Positions 41,856-51,114 of a DNA stretch of 64,000 nucleotides are shown in pieces. This DNA comes from Bog-756 sp963696495 (GTDB lineage: Bacteria; Actinomycetota; Acidimicrobiia; Acidimicrobiales; RAAP-2), in the NCBI GenBank assembly GCA_963696495.1, contig CAVOKJ010000002.1, forward strand, positions 744,001 to 808,000, given 5' to 3'. Under the pieces are notes generated by a model that ran no database searches, was not told where the DNA came from, and saw nothing but the letters and a program-made list of their open reading frames with translations. A program made the translations under genes and the position numbers. Position 1 is the stretch's first letter; each line of letters starts with the position of its first letter.

Positions 41856-43277
41856 TCACCGGTCCGGACCGGTGCCGGCACTTCCCACGCTCACGGTCTC
41901 GACCAAGCGCCCGTACCGACGGCGGATGTCGGCCAGGTCGTTCGGTTCCGGCACCTCCTCCTCGGCGCCTCGGAGGATCATGTCGGCCTGTCGCAGGATG
42001 GCCGACTGGCGCTCGGCGTCACCGGAGTGCTCGGCGATGTGCGCCAGGGCATCGAGCAGCCGGATGATCACGGCCGGCATCCCCCGACCGGCCTGACGCA
42101 CCTTGTCGAACGCCCGGTTCACCATCCTGTCGTAGCTCGGATCGAACTCGATCAGACGGATCTTTCCGCTTCGGCCGCGGTAGACGCCTTCTTCGAGCAC
42201 GCGGCCCGTGATCTCCGACAGCCCGGCAGAGAGCCAGTCGATGCAGGTGAGCGCGGTGAAGGTGTCGTTGACGGCGGGGGAAAGGGCCCGGATGGCGATC
42301 TCCACCAGCTGGTCGATGGCAAACACCGGGTCCTGGGTGAGCGTGCGGTGGGGGCCGGTGACATGGGCCTTGTCCAGGGCCGCGGCCACCTGGGTTGCCG
42401 CTCCGGCCGGCCAGACCTTGGCCAGCGGACGGCCCACCACGACGAAATGGCCCGGTCGGTGCGCCAGCCGGATGACCGCGTCCAACGTCTCGGCGATGTC
42501 GATCAAGCTTCCGTAGCTCACGAATTGGAGGTAACCGCTCTGTCGGGCGATGACATCGGCGCCCCGTGCGTCGATCCGGTCGAGCAGCTCGGCGCTGCCT
42601 TCGGCCGGGTCCTCGGCATCGACTGCCCCGCCGGCGTCGGTGAGGACGTGCTCGGGGAACTCCGCCTCGATGGCCCGGGAGAGATCCCGGGCGATGCCGG
42701 CGATGACCTCGGGGAGTTGGATCGACTTGGCGATGTGATGGATGAAGTAGATGAGCACCGCCAGGTCGACGAGGAGGAGGCCTTCGGCGACCGTGATCGT
42801 GAGATGGGGGACGAAGGCACCGCCCGGGAGGCTGGTGATGGACCCCAGTGCCAACACCGAATACACGAAGGTGCCCACGAAGACTCCGAGCGTCAGCTGG
42901 TTGCCCGGATCCCGGATGAAGTTGCGCATCATGCGGGGCCCGAACTGCTGTGATGCCAGGGTGAGGGCCAGGATCGTGATGGAGAACACCACGCCGACCG
43001 TGGTGATGATGGCCGCAGCGATGGCGATCAGGACCTGGCGACCGGCGTCGGCACTTCCCGACTCGACCCAGGCCGGGAGGCTCAGGTGGTGGTGGTACAC
43101 CGCCCAGTCGACCTCGAAGGTGGCGAGGAACAACAGGGCTGCGACGGCGATCAGCAGCGTGGGCACCACCCAGAACGTCGTCCGCAGGGCGTCCCACCGC
43201 CAGCTGGGCACCCGTCGTCTGTCCCCCTTGCCGCGGGTCACCTCGTGGACGCGGTGCGTTGTCGCTTGGTCGGTCAC
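41856..43277 (-). CDS. DUF2254 membrane protein
   Basis: The 473-aa protein has four membrane segments in the first 190 residues (for example VLIAIAAAIITTVGVVFSIT) and the DUF2254 signature LALASQQFGPRMMRNF (here ILALTLASQQFGPRMMRNFI). The soluble C-terminal half contains ALSPAVNDTFTALTCIDWL. GGAGAGTT precedes the GTG start. Function unknown; a channel-like role has been suggested for similar folds. Its stop lies just beyond operator copy A. Confidence 0.85.
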   Translation of the reverse strand: MTDQATTHRVHEVTRGKGDRRRVPSWRWDALRTTFWVVPTLLIAVAALLFLATFEVDWAVYHHHLSLPAWVESGSADAGRQVLIAIAAAIITTVGVVFSITILALTLASQQFGPRMMRNFIRDPGNQLTLGVFVGTFVYSVLALGSITSLPGGAFVPHLTITVAEGLLLVDLAVLIYFIHHIAKSIQLPEVIAGIARDLSRAIEAEFPEHVLTDAGGAVDAEDPAEGSAELLDRIDARGADVIARQSGYLQFVSYGSLIDIAETLDAVIRLAHRPGHFVVVGRPLAKVWPAGAATQVAAALDKAHVTGPHRTLTQDPVFAIDQLVEIAIRALSPAVNDTFTALTCIDWLSAGLSEITGRVLEEGVYRGRSGKIRLIEFDPSYDRMVNRAFDKVRQAGRGMPAVIIRLLDALAHIAEHSGDAERQSAILRQADMILRGAEEEVPEPNDLADIRRRYGRLVETVSVGSAGTGPDR

Positions 43278-43449
43278 AACTCTCCTCAGGAGGGACCGCC
43301 CTCGCAGCCGTCCCGTGCCGACCAGACTTCCCGGCGCTCCGCTCCCACAGTACCCCGGTCCGATCCCGATGGTCGGAAGCCGGCGGTCGAGGGTGGCGCA
43401 CCTCCGTTCACGGATCCTTTATGCATCCCATCCGGATTTTCACGACCTC

Positions 43450-43459
43450 ATGACGTCAT
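43450..43459. promoter_or_regulatory. Perfect palindrome ATGACGTCAT
   Basis: A 10-bp perfect palindrome lies 43 bp before the start of the USP gene, where a dimeric regulator could bind. No -10 was assigned. Confidence 0.3.
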
Positions 43460-43502
43460 CGCTGGGTACCGTGGCAACAGGTGTCAACGGAGGTGCGGTC
43501 AT

Positions 43503-43944
43503 GTGAGACAGCCTGTCCTAGCCATCGACCAGTTCGAGCCCGGCCAGGCCGCCGTGGACTTCGCCATCGGCCTGGGCTGCGAAGTCGGGGTCGGGAGTGC
43601 GCGTCTTCCCTGTGCGTGAGCTGTCCAGGTTCCCGAGGGTCCCACCACTCGAGACGGTGGCCGAAGCCGAGCTGCTCGCCGACGCCGCCCACCGCATCCG
43701 GGCGGCCGGCATCCCGGCGGAGGGCGAGGTCCGCTCGGCCCGGGAGGAGTACGTCGCCCGATGCATCGTCGCCGGGGCGGCGCAGGACCACTGCGAAGCG
43801 ATCGTCCTCGGCCCCCTGCGCCTTCCGGGCCTGCACCGACTGTCGGGGCACGGCGTCAGGGAGCGCGTCCTGAAACTGTCATCGCTGCCGGTGATCGTCA
43901 CTCCGACGGCCCTCCAGGCTCGCAAGCGCATCCCGGCCTCATAG
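43503..43944 (+). pseudogene. Universal stress protein gene with a frameshift
   Basis: A GTG at 43503 with GGAGG 9 nt upstream starts VRQPVLAIDQFEPGQAAVDF, a normal USP N-terminus, which continues to GCEVG and then runs into a stop at 43618. The rest of the USP fold continues in another frame: VRVFPVRELS...AEAELLADAAHRIRAAGIP...EAIVLGPLRLPG...LPVIVTPT. Removing one G from the run GGGG at 43587-43590 joins both parts into one protein of about 146 residues. This is either an inactivated gene, a programmed slip or a sequencing error. Confidence 0.7.
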
Positions 43945-44077
43945 TCGTCGGCCTTCCGAACTCCGCACCGGAGGTTGGTCGGCGGCCGGGGGACTCCGCC
44001 GGAGCGGGCGAGGGGCGAAGGGCAATGGGATCCGAAGGTCGAGACCGCTCCGGCACTGCACGAACCGATATCGGCCG

Positions 44078-44124
44078 GCTTCGGCGGTTTCGGTCCGGCC
44101 GACCGGGCGGACCGCGGCCGAAGC
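44078..44124 (-). terminator. Nested hairpin after kdpC
   Basis: GCTTCGGC (44078-44085) pairs with GCCGAAGC (44117-44124), and inside it CGGTCCG (44091-44097) pairs with CGGACCG (44108-44114). It starts 13 bp past the kdpC stop and probably ends the operon. Confidence 0.6.
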
Positions 44125-44136
44125 GCGGATCCCGTG

Positions 44137-44784
44137 TCAGCGCAGCTTGGCCAGCGCCTCGTTCAGGTTGAGGACGACGATGTAGCTGCTGCCGAGGAAA
44201 CCCAACGGCGCACCGTTGGTCTGCCGGGCGATGAGTGCCCGGAGGGTGGCCGGGGCGATTCCCGTGGCCTTGGACACCATGGGGATCTGGGCGACCGCAT
44301 CGGCCGCGGTGATGTCGGGGTCATAGCCGCTGCCCGAGGTGGTGACCAGATCGGGAGTGGGATCGACGCCTCGGGCATTCCAGTACGCCTTCAGCTCTCC
44401 GGTGTTGGTCTTGAGGACTTCGGAGCGGGGACCCAGGTTCGAGGCTCCGGACTCGCCGGAATTGAGGACGGCGGGCTTACCGGGGATGTTGTTGGCCTGG
44501 AGCGGATTGTCTCCCCCGCCGGCCACCGGATTCAACGAGCCGGCGTAGGGGCCCAGCGCGTCGGGTCGGCCTTGGAAGACGCAGCTCCCGAGTGGGTGAC
44601 CGGGGCACTTCGTCTGTGACCAGTTCTGGCCGATGAGCGTGGAGCCGTTGGCCGTGAGCGATCCGTCGGCCTGGTGCTTGAACAGCACCTGGGCCACCCC
44701 GGTCCCGGCGAAGGCGTAGACGAAGCCGAAGAACACCAGGCAGATGATGGCCATGACGAGCGAGCGGCGAAGGTGGACGAGCAT
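44137..44784 (-). CDS. kdpC: Potassium-transporting ATPase subunit C
   Basis: The 215-aa protein begins MLVHLRRSLVMAIICLVFFG with one membrane anchor, then has GSTLIGQNW and SGSGYDPDITAADA...QIPMVSKATG, the KdpC signatures. KdpC is the assembly and affinity subunit of the KdpFABC pump. It starts 13 bp after the kdpB stop. Confidence 0.95.
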   Translation of the reverse strand: MLVHLRRSLVMAIICLVFFGFVYAFAGTGVAQVLFKHQADGSLTANGSTLIGQNWSQTKCPGHPLGSCVFQGRPDALGPYAGSLNPVAGGGDNPLQANNIPGKPAVLNSGESGASNLGPRSEVLKTNTGELKAYWNARGVDPTPDLVTTSGSGYDPDITAADAVAQIPMVSKATGIAPATLRALIARQTNGAPLGFLGSSYIVVLNLNEALAKLR

Positions 44785-44797
44785 CAGCGGACTTCCA

Positions 44798-46870
44798 TCA
44801 GTAGGCGTGCAGGGCGACCAGCACGAGGTCAATGAGCTTGATGAAGATGAAGGGGACGATGATCCCGCCCACGCCGTAGATGAAGACGTTCCGGCGCAGG
44901 ATCGACGCCGAACCGGCCGGTCGGAACTTGACACCCCGAAGAGCCAGCGGGATGAGGGCCACGATCACCAGCGCGTTGAAGATGACGGCCGACAGCACCG
45001 CACTCTGCGGGCTGTGCAGCTTCATGATGTTGAGCGGTTCGAGCTGCGGGTAGGTGGCAATGAACAGCGCCGGGACGATGGCGAAGTACTTGGCCACGTC
45101 GTTGGCGATGGAGAAGGTGGTCAACGATCCCCGGGTGATGAGCAGCTGCTTGCCGATCTCCACGACGTCGATCAGCTTGGTCGGGTTGGAGTCGAGGTCG
45201 ACCATGTTGCCAGCTTCCTTGGCCGCAGTGGTGCCGGTGTTCATGGCCACGCCCACGTCGGCCTGGGCCAGGGCGGGGGCGTCATTGGTCCCATCGCCGG
45301 TCATGGCCACCAGCTTCCCGCCCTCCTGTTCGGCCTTGATGAGTGCCATCTTGGCCTCGGGCGTGGCCTCGGCCAGGAAGTCGTCGACGCCCGCCTCCTG
45401 GGCGATGGCCGCCGCGGTCAGGGGGTTGTCGCCGGTGATCATCACCGTCCGGATGCCCATCTGGCGCATCTCGTCGAACTTCTCCTTGATGCCCTCCTTG
45501 ACCACGTCCTTGAGCTCGATGACACCGATGATGTCCGGTCCGTCAGCAACCACCAGGGGGGTCGACCCGGCACGCGAGACCCGTTCGACGATGCTGTCGA
45601 GGGCGGCGGGGGCGGTGCCGCCCTGCTCGATGACCCACCGCTTGACCGAATCGCCGGCACCCTTGCGGATCTGGCGCGGACCGATGTCGAGCCCGGACAT
45701 GCGGGTCTGGGCGGTGAACGGCACGAACGCGTGGTCCCCCTCGAGCTCACGCTCACGGATGTTGAACCGCTCCTTGGCCAGCACCACGATGGATCGGCCT
45801 TCGGGGGTCTCGTCGGCCAGGGAGGCCAACTGGGCGACGTCGGCGACGTCCTGCTCGCTGTGACTGCCGACCGGGTAGAAGTCGGACGCCATCCGGTTGC
45901 CGAGGGTGATGGTGCCGGTCTTGTCCAACAGGAGGGTCTGCACGTCGCCGGCCGCCTCCACCGCCCGACCGCTCATGGCCAGCACGTTGCGCTGGACGAG
46001 GCGGTCCATGCCGGCGATGCCGATGGCCGACAGCAGGGCGCCGATGGTGGTGGGGATCAGGCACACCAATAGCGAGATGAGGACGACCACGGAGACGGTT
46101 GCCCCGGCATAGTGGCCGAACGGCTGGAGCGTCACCACCACAGGGATGAAGACGATGGTGAGCACGGCCAGCAGGATGGTCAGGGCGATCTCGTTGGGGG
46201 TCTTTTGACGGTTGGCCCCCTCGACCAAGGTGATCATCCGGTCGATGAAGGTATGGCCGCGCTCGGCGGTGATCCGGACCACGATGCGGTCGGACAGGAC
46301 CTTGGTGCCGCCGGTGACGGCGGAGCGGTCACCGCCGGACTCACGGATGACCGGGGCGGACTCGCCGGTGATGGCCGATTCGTCGACCGAGGCGATCCCT
46401 TCGGTGATCTCACCGTCGGAGGGGATGAGGTCGCCGGCTTCGCAGACGACCATGTCCCCCCGGCCCAGCGAGGCCGCCGCCACCAGTTCCTCGCTACCGT
46501 CGGCGTTGAGTCGGCGGGCTTCGGTCTCGGCCCGCATCTTTCGAAGCGTGTCAGCCTGGGCCTTGCCCCGCCCCTCGGCCATTCCCTCGGCGAAATTGGC
46601 GAACAGCACCGTGAGAAAGAGCCAGATGGTGATCGACCAGGTGAAGATGCCGGGGTGGGCAATGGCCTCGATCAGGGTGATGACCGAGCCCACCAGCACC
46701 ACGAACATCACCGGGTTCTTGATCTGCTGGGCGGGGTTCAGCTTCTTGAACGAGTCGATCAGCGCCTGCCGGAGGATCTCGCTGTCGAACAGGCCGCGGG
46801 CCTGGGCGACGCCGTGGGCTCCACCGGTCGGCTCGGGCTGGGGTTGGGGCTGGGTGGCGGTCAGGGTCAT
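44798..46870 (-). CDS. kdpB: Potassium-transporting ATPase catalytic subunit B
   Basis: The 690-aa P-type ATPase carries the phosphorylated Asp316 in LLLDKTGTITLGNR, the actuator loop VDESAITGESAPV and the hinge TGDGTNDAPALAQADVG. It hydrolyses ATP to drive potassium uptake through KdpA. The ATG overlaps the kdpA stop (ATGA). The N-terminal Gln-Pro repeat (QPQPQPEP) is specific to this copy. Confidence 0.97.
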   Translation of the reverse strand: MTLTATQPQPQPEPTGGAHGVAQARGLFDSEILRQALIDSFKKLNPAQQIKNPVMFVVLVGSVITLIEAIAHPGIFTWSITIWLFLTVLFANFAEGMAEGRGKAQADTLRKMRAETEARRLNADGSEELVAAASLGRGDMVVCEAGDLIPSDGEITEGIASVDESAITGESAPVIRESGGDRSAVTGGTKVLSDRIVVRITAERGHTFIDRMITLVEGANRQKTPNEIALTILLAVLTIVFIPVVVTLQPFGHYAGATVSVVVLISLLVCLIPTTIGALLSAIGIAGMDRLVQRNVLAMSGRAVEAAGDVQTLLLDKTGTITLGNRMASDFYPVGSHSEQDVADVAQLASLADETPEGRSIVVLAKERFNIRERELEGDHAFVPFTAQTRMSGLDIGPRQIRKGAGDSVKRWVIEQGGTAPAALDSIVERVSRAGSTPLVVADGPDIIGVIELKDVVKEGIKEKFDEMRQMGIRTVMITGDNPLTAAAIAQEAGVDDFLAEATPEAKMALIKAEQEGGKLVAMTGDGTNDAPALAQADVGVAMNTGTTAAKEAGNMVDLDSNPTKLIDVVEIGKQLLITRGSLTTFSIANDVAKYFAIVPALFIATYPQLEPLNIMKLHSPQSAVLSAVIFNALVIVALIPLALRGVKFRPAGSASILRRNVFIYGVGGIIVPFIFIKLIDLVLVALHAY

Positions 46871-48558
46871 CAGAAGAACTTTCCGTGGCTGAGCTGTTCC
46901 ACGATCGGGCCGAGCGCAACGGCGGGGAAGAAGGTGAGGCCACCGATGATGATGATGACCCCGATGGTGAGGCCGACAAACATGCCGTTGTCGGTGCGGA
47001 AGGTCCCGAGGGACTCGGGCACGACGTTCTTGGCGGCGAGGACGCCCCCGAGGGCCATGGCCGGGATCATGATGCCGAATCTGCCGACCAACATGTCGAT
47101 ACCCCCGACGATGTTGTAGAAGGCGGTGTTGCCGGTCAGCCCACCGAAGGCCGACCCGTTGTTGTTCCCCTGTGAGGTGAGACCGTAGAGGATCTCGGTG
47201 AACCCGTGGGGACCGGCATTGAGCGGTCCGGCCCGTCCGGCGCTGGTCGACACGGCGATTGCCGTCAGGACGAGCACGATGATCGGCATGACCAGGGCAC
47301 CGAGCCCGGCGAGTTTCACCTCCTTGGCCTGTATCTTCTTCCCCAGGTACTCCGGCGTTCGCCCGATCATCAGCCCACCGATGAACACGGCGATGATGGC
47401 GTAGAGAAGAATCGTGTACAGCCCGGTCCCGACACCTCCGGGGGTCACCTCCCCGAGCATCATGCCGGTGAGCAGCCCCATCCCGCCGATGGGGGTGAAC
47501 GAGTCGTAGGAGGCGTCTGCCGATCCCGTCGACGTATTGGTCGAGGCCACGCCGAACAGAGCGGTCGAGGTGTCGCCGAAGCGCACCTCCTTGCCCTCGG
47601 TGTTGCCGACCGTCGAATGGACGCCGGCGGCGGCCACCGCCGGGTTCTGCTGGTGCTCGGCGTAGCTGGTGAAGCCCACCCAGACCCCGAAGATGATCAC
47701 CATGGCGGCCAGCAGGGCGGCCCCGTGACGGACGCTGCCCACCATCTTGCCGAAGGTGTAGGTCAGCGCGAACGGGATGCACAGCAGCAGGAAGATGGAG
47801 AGCCAGTTGGTCAGGCCGGTCGGGTTCTCGAAGGTCGTCGCCGAGTTGGCGTTGAGGAAGCCGCCCCCGTTGGTGCCCAACTGCTTGATCGCCTCCATGA
47901 ACCCGATCGGGCCCCGGGCGATGGTCTGGGAGACCCCGTTGAGCGCGTCGTGGACGCCGACGGTTCCCGCCAGCGTCTGCACCGCGCCCTGCCCGACGAA
48001 GATGATCCCACCGACGAAGGCGATGGGGAGCAGGACGTAGAGGAGCGCCCGGGTGAGGTCGACCCAGAAGTTGCCGACCGTCGGGGAGTTCTTACGCGAG
48101 AAGCCCCGGATCAGCACCAGGGCGGCGGCGATCCCGACCGCCGGGCTCACGAACTGCTGGACGGTCAGCGCGCCGATCTGCGAGAAGTACGACATGGTCG
48201 TCTCGCCGCCGTAGTTCTGCCAGTTGGTGTTGGTCAGGAACGACACCGCCGTATTGAAGCTGAGCGCCTGGGGGACCGCCCCCAGGTGCTGCGGGTTGAG
48301 CGGCAACGATCCCTGGATGCGGATGATCACGTACGTGAAGGCGAGGGAGACGCCCGAGAACACGACCATGGCTCCGGCGTACCGCGTCCAGGTCTGCTCC
48401 TGGTCGGGACTCGTCCCGAGCAGCCGGTAGACCGGACGCTCCGCAAAACGCAGGAAGTGCACCCGGCCCTCGAACACGGCGGCCATGTAGGAACCGAGGT
48501 ACCGCCAGGCCAGGCCCAGGGCGATGACCAGGGTGATGATGGTCCAGGTGAAGCCCAT
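46870..48558 (-). CDS. kdpA: Potassium-transporting ATPase channel subunit A
   Basis: The 562-aa membrane protein has about ten segments and the selectivity-filter regions of KdpA, including NTAVSFLTNTNWQNYGGE, QLGTNGGGFLNANSATTFENP and GLTSQGNNNGSAFGGLTGNT. It forms the potassium channel-like pore of the Kdp pump. It begins directly after the kdpF stop codon. Confidence 0.97.
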   Translation of the reverse strand: MGFTWTIITLVIALGLAWRYLGSYMAAVFEGRVHFLRFAERPVYRLLGTSPDQEQTWTRYAGAMVVFSGVSLAFTYVIIRIQGSLPLNPQHLGAVPQALSFNTAVSFLTNTNWQNYGGETTMSYFSQIGALTVQQFVSPAVGIAAALVLIRGFSRKNSPTVGNFWVDLTRALLYVLLPIAFVGGIIFVGQGAVQTLAGTVGVHDALNGVSQTIARGPIGFMEAIKQLGTNGGGFLNANSATTFENPTGLTNWLSIFLLLCIPFALTYTFGKMVGSVRHGAALLAAMVIIFGVWVGFTSYAEHQQNPAVAAAGVHSTVGNTEGKEVRFGDTSTALFGVASTNTSTGSADASYDSFTPIGGMGLLTGMMLGEVTPGGVGTGLYTILLYAIIAVFIGGLMIGRTPEYLGKKIQAKEVKLAGLGALVMPIIVLVLTAIAVSTSAGRAGPLNAGPHGFTEILYGLTSQGNNNGSAFGGLTGNTAFYNIVGGIDMLVGRFGIMIPAMALGGVLAAKNVVPESLGTFRTDNGMFVGLTIGVIIIIGGLTFFPAVALGPIVEQLSHGKFF

Positions 48559-48648
48559 CTAGAACTTCTCCGGCTTGAACATGGCGTAGCCGAGGTAGAT
48601 GAACATCACGACGGCCACGCCGAGGAGGAGGCCCTGGGTGACGCTCAT
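48559..48648 (-). CDS. kdpF: Potassium-transporting ATPase small subunit F
   Basis: The 29-aa peptide has one membrane helix (GLLLGVAVVMFIYLGYAMF) and ends in the typical KPEKF. KdpF stabilises the KdpABC complex. Its ATG overlaps the TGA of the preceding small peptide (ATGA). Confidence 0.92.
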   Translation of the reverse strand: MSVTQGLLLGVAVVMFIYLGYAMFKPEKF

Positions 48649-48728
48649 ACCCGCTCCAGAGCCCAGATGAGACCCAGCGCCGCCAGGACGAACCCGATGA
48701 AACCGAGTGCTACGAGGAAATCTGCCAT
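48645..48728 (-). CDS. 27-aa membrane peptide, first gene of the kdp operon
   Basis: The ATG at 48728 opens a 27-codon frame with one membrane helix (FLVALGFIGFVLAALGLIWA) and the end LERV; its TGA overlaps the kdpF start. It is similar in size and pattern to the beginning of the 54-aa protein at 39725. It could be a second KdpF-like subunit or a leader peptide. GATACT (48735-48740, minus strand) lies 6 nt upstream, so the transcript may be leaderless. Confidence 0.65.
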   Translation of the reverse strand: MADFLVALGFIGFVLAALGLIWALERV

Positions 48729-48734
48729 GGATCG

Positions 48735-48798
48735 AGTATCCGCCTACCCCCCTGAACACGGTCTGAACTCGGGCCGAATCCTCTGAATAAATACTGAA
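48735..48798 (-). promoter_or_regulatory. kdp operon promoter with five-pentamer operator (copy B)
   Basis: Plus-strand pentamers CTGAA 48752, CTGAA 48763, CCGAA 48774, CTGAA 48783 and CTGAA 48794 are spaced 11, 11, 9 and 11 bp. The minus-strand -10 GATACT lies 11 bp from the array. The pentamers cover the -35 and upstream positions, as OmpR-family activators do. The array also lies 36 bp before the divergent kinase gene at 48834 and could control it. Confidence 0.72.
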
Positions 48799-48833
48799 CA
48801 GCGCCTCCACCGTCTGTTCGCGCCCGACATTCG

Positions 48834-50330
48834 ATGGACAATGGGTCGGTGCGCAGAGTCATACTCGGCTCCCTCGTCGGGATCGTCCTCGCCCTCGGCC
48901 TCGGCGCCGCCATGCTCCCGCTGCGCCCCCAACTGAGCGTCGCCACCACCGCCTTGGTGCTGGTGGTCCCGGTGGTGTCCAGTGTCATCATCGGCGGTTT
49001 CCTCGCCGGGTCGGTGGGCATCGTGGCCGGATTCCTCGTCTACGACCTCGGCTTCATCCCCCCCTACGGCCGGCTGGCCGTCGGCCAGAGGGAGGACTGG
49101 GTTGCTCTGACGGTCTACGTCGTGGTCATGCTGCTCATCGCCCGGGTCGTGGCCCGACTGGAGACCGCCCGGCTCGAGGCCCAGAGCCGGACGAGCGAGG
49201 CCCGTCGCCTCTTCGAGCTGTCGGAGATCCTCGTGGAGGACCGCTCGGTCGAGGAGTTGCTGAAGACGATCGTCCACGCCGTGTCCACCGCGTTCGACGT
49301 CCGCGGCGTCGCCCTCTTGGTGCTCGAGGGGGACCACCTGGAGATCGCGGCATCGGCGGGCCACGAACTGAGCCAGGAGCAGCTGCACAGCCTCGACCCC
49401 AACTCGGGGGTCCCGGTCAGCATGGGGTTGGGCCCCGGAGCTCCCGACAGCATGCAGACCGTGGCGCTGACCGCCTCCGGTCGTCCCGTCGGCGTGCTGG
49501 CCCTTCGGGGGATGCCGGCGTCCGAGGCGGACCGGGCGCTGCTGCGGACGTTCGCCAACCACGCAGCCCTGGCCCTGGAGCGGGCACGCCTGCGGGAACA
49601 GGCACTCCGCTCCGAACTGCTGGAGGAGGTGGACCGCCTGCGGCACGCCTTGATGGGTGCGGTGTCGCACGATCTCCGGACCCCGCTGGCGACCATGAAG
49701 GTGGCATCCTCGGCCCTCGTGGATCCGGCGATCAAGTTGACCGTCGAGGACGAGGAGGAGATGCACGAGCTGATCGATGTCGAGACCGACCGGCTGACCC
49801 GCCTGGTCACCAGTCTGCTCGACATGACCCGGATCGACGCCGGCGTCCTCGAGGTCCGGACGGTGCCGACACCGGTCCGGCAACTGGTGGTCGAAGGCGT
49901 GGCCCTCGTGCAGTCCACCCTCGGGGACCGCCCGGTCGACATCGCTCTGGAAGAGCTTCCCGACGTCGAGGTCGACCGGCTGCTGATCGGCCAGGTACTC
50001 GCTAACCTCTTGGACAATGCCAACCGCCATGCTCCGCCCGGGAGCCTGATCACCGTGGCCGGCGAGGCACACGGCGACCGGGTCACCCTCTCGGTGGCCG
50101 ATGCCGGGCCCGGGGTCCCCCCTTCTGAGCGCGAGGCCGTCTTCGACCGGTTCGTCCGGTTCGACACCGGTGGCCGGGCCGGTCTGGGCCTCACGATCGC
50201 CAAGACCTTCGTCGAGGCCCACGGCGGCAACATCTGGGTCGAGGACGTGCCCACCGGCGGCGCCCGCTTCGCCTTCACGCTGTCCGCTTCCTCACGACCC
50301 TCCGTGTCCGGCAACGGGACCGGACGGTAG
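48834..50330 (+). CDS. Sensor histidine kinase, KdpD C-terminal half type
   Basis: The 498-aa protein has four membrane segments of DUF4118 type (residues 8-108, with GFIPPYGRLAVG), a GAF domain (about 125-255), HisKA with SHDLRTPLATMK (phospho-acceptor His279) and HATPase (NLLDNANRHAPPG, GGRAGLGLTIAKTFV). It matches KdpD from the membrane region onward but lacks the N-terminal KdpD/USP parts. An alternative GTG start is at 48849. The response-regulator gene follows four bases after the stop. Confidence 0.88.
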   Translation: MDNGSVRRVILGSLVGIVLALGLGAAMLPLRPQLSVATTALVLVVPVVSSVIIGGFLAGSVGIVAGFLVYDLGFIPPYGRLAVGQREDWVALTVYVVVMLLIARVVARLETARLEAQSRTSEARRLFELSEILVEDRSVEELLKTIVHAVSTAFDVRGVALLVLEGDHLEIAASAGHELSQEQLHSLDPNSGVPVSMGLGPGAPDSMQTVALTASGRPVGVLALRGMPASEADRALLRTFANHAALALERARLREQALRSELLEEVDRLRHALMGAVSHDLRTPLATMKVASSALVDPAIKLTVEDEEEMHELIDVETDRLTRLVTSLLDMTRIDAGVLEVRTVPTPVRQLVVEGVALVQSTLGDRPVDIALEELPDVEVDRLLIGQVLANLLDNANRHAPPGSLITVAGEAHGDRVTLSVADAGPGVPPSEREAVFDRFVRFDTGGRAGLGLTIAKTFVEAHGGNIWVEDVPTGGARFAFTLSASSRPSVSGNGTGR

Positions 50331-50334
50331 CGCA

Positions 50335-51027
50335 ATGGCCAAAGTGCTGGTGATCGACGACGACCCCTCGCTCCTCAAGGCCCTTCGCCTCGGGCTCAAG
50401 GCCGGCGGTCACGACGTCGTGACCGCCGCCGACGGCGAGCACGGGATCACCCAGACCGCGCTCAACTCGCCCGACATCGTCATCCTCGACCTCGGGCTGC
50501 CCGACCTCGACGGACTGGCGGTGTGCAAGCGGATCCGTGAGTGGAGCCAGGTACCCATCATCATCTTGTCGGCGAGCGGCAGTGAGGACCGGAAGGTGGC
50601 CGCCCTCAACGGCGGCGCGGACGACTACGTGACCAAGCCGTTCGGCATGGCCGAGCTCGAGGCCCGGATCCGCACGGCCATCCGCCACCGCCCGGTGCCG
50701 CCCGATGGCACGGCACCCGAGTCCCTGGTCGTCGGCCAGCTCGAGCTCGACCTCGTCCACCACGAGGCCCGGATCGGCGGCGGGCCGATCGACCTCACCA
50801 CGAAGGAGTTCGAGGTACTGGCGTTCCTCGCCCGACACGCCGGCAGGACCTGCACCCACCAGATGATCCTCTCGGCGGTGTGGGGCACGGGGTACGGGAG
50901 AGAGGCCGGCTACCTCCACGCCTACGTGCACCGCCTGCGGCAGAAGCTCGGCGACTCGGGGGCGCTCATCCGCACCGCGCCGGGCATCGGCTACGCCCTC
51001 GACGCCGAAACGAGGGCGGAGGCCTGA
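50335..51027 (+). CDS. KdpE-like response regulator (first copy)
   Basis: The 230-aa OmpR/PhoB-type protein has a receiver domain with DDD at residues 8-10, phospho-acceptor Asp52 (IVILDLGLPD) and Lys in VTKPFGM, then a winged-helix DNA-binding domain (LTTKEFEVLAFLARHAGRTC...HAYVHRLRQKLGD). It is placed between two KdpD-type kinases. It is the best candidate for binding the CTGAA arrays. Confidence 0.9.
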   Translation: MAKVLVIDDDPSLLKALRLGLKAGGHDVVTAADGEHGITQTALNSPDIVILDLGLPDLDGLAVCKRIREWSQVPIIILSASGSEDRKVAALNGGADDYVTKPFGMAELEARIRTAIRHRPVPPDGTAPESLVVGQLELDLVHHEARIGGGPIDLTTKEFEVLAFLARHAGRTCTHQMILSAVWGTGYGREAGYLHAYVHRLRQKLGDSGALIRTAPGIGYALDAETRAEA

Positions 51028-51114
51028 TGGCTGTGGTCGGTGCCGTCGCTGCGGTGGCTGGGGTCGAAGCGCTCGGTGTCCGTCCCCCGGTGGGAACCTA
51101 GGCACGGGGCCGGG

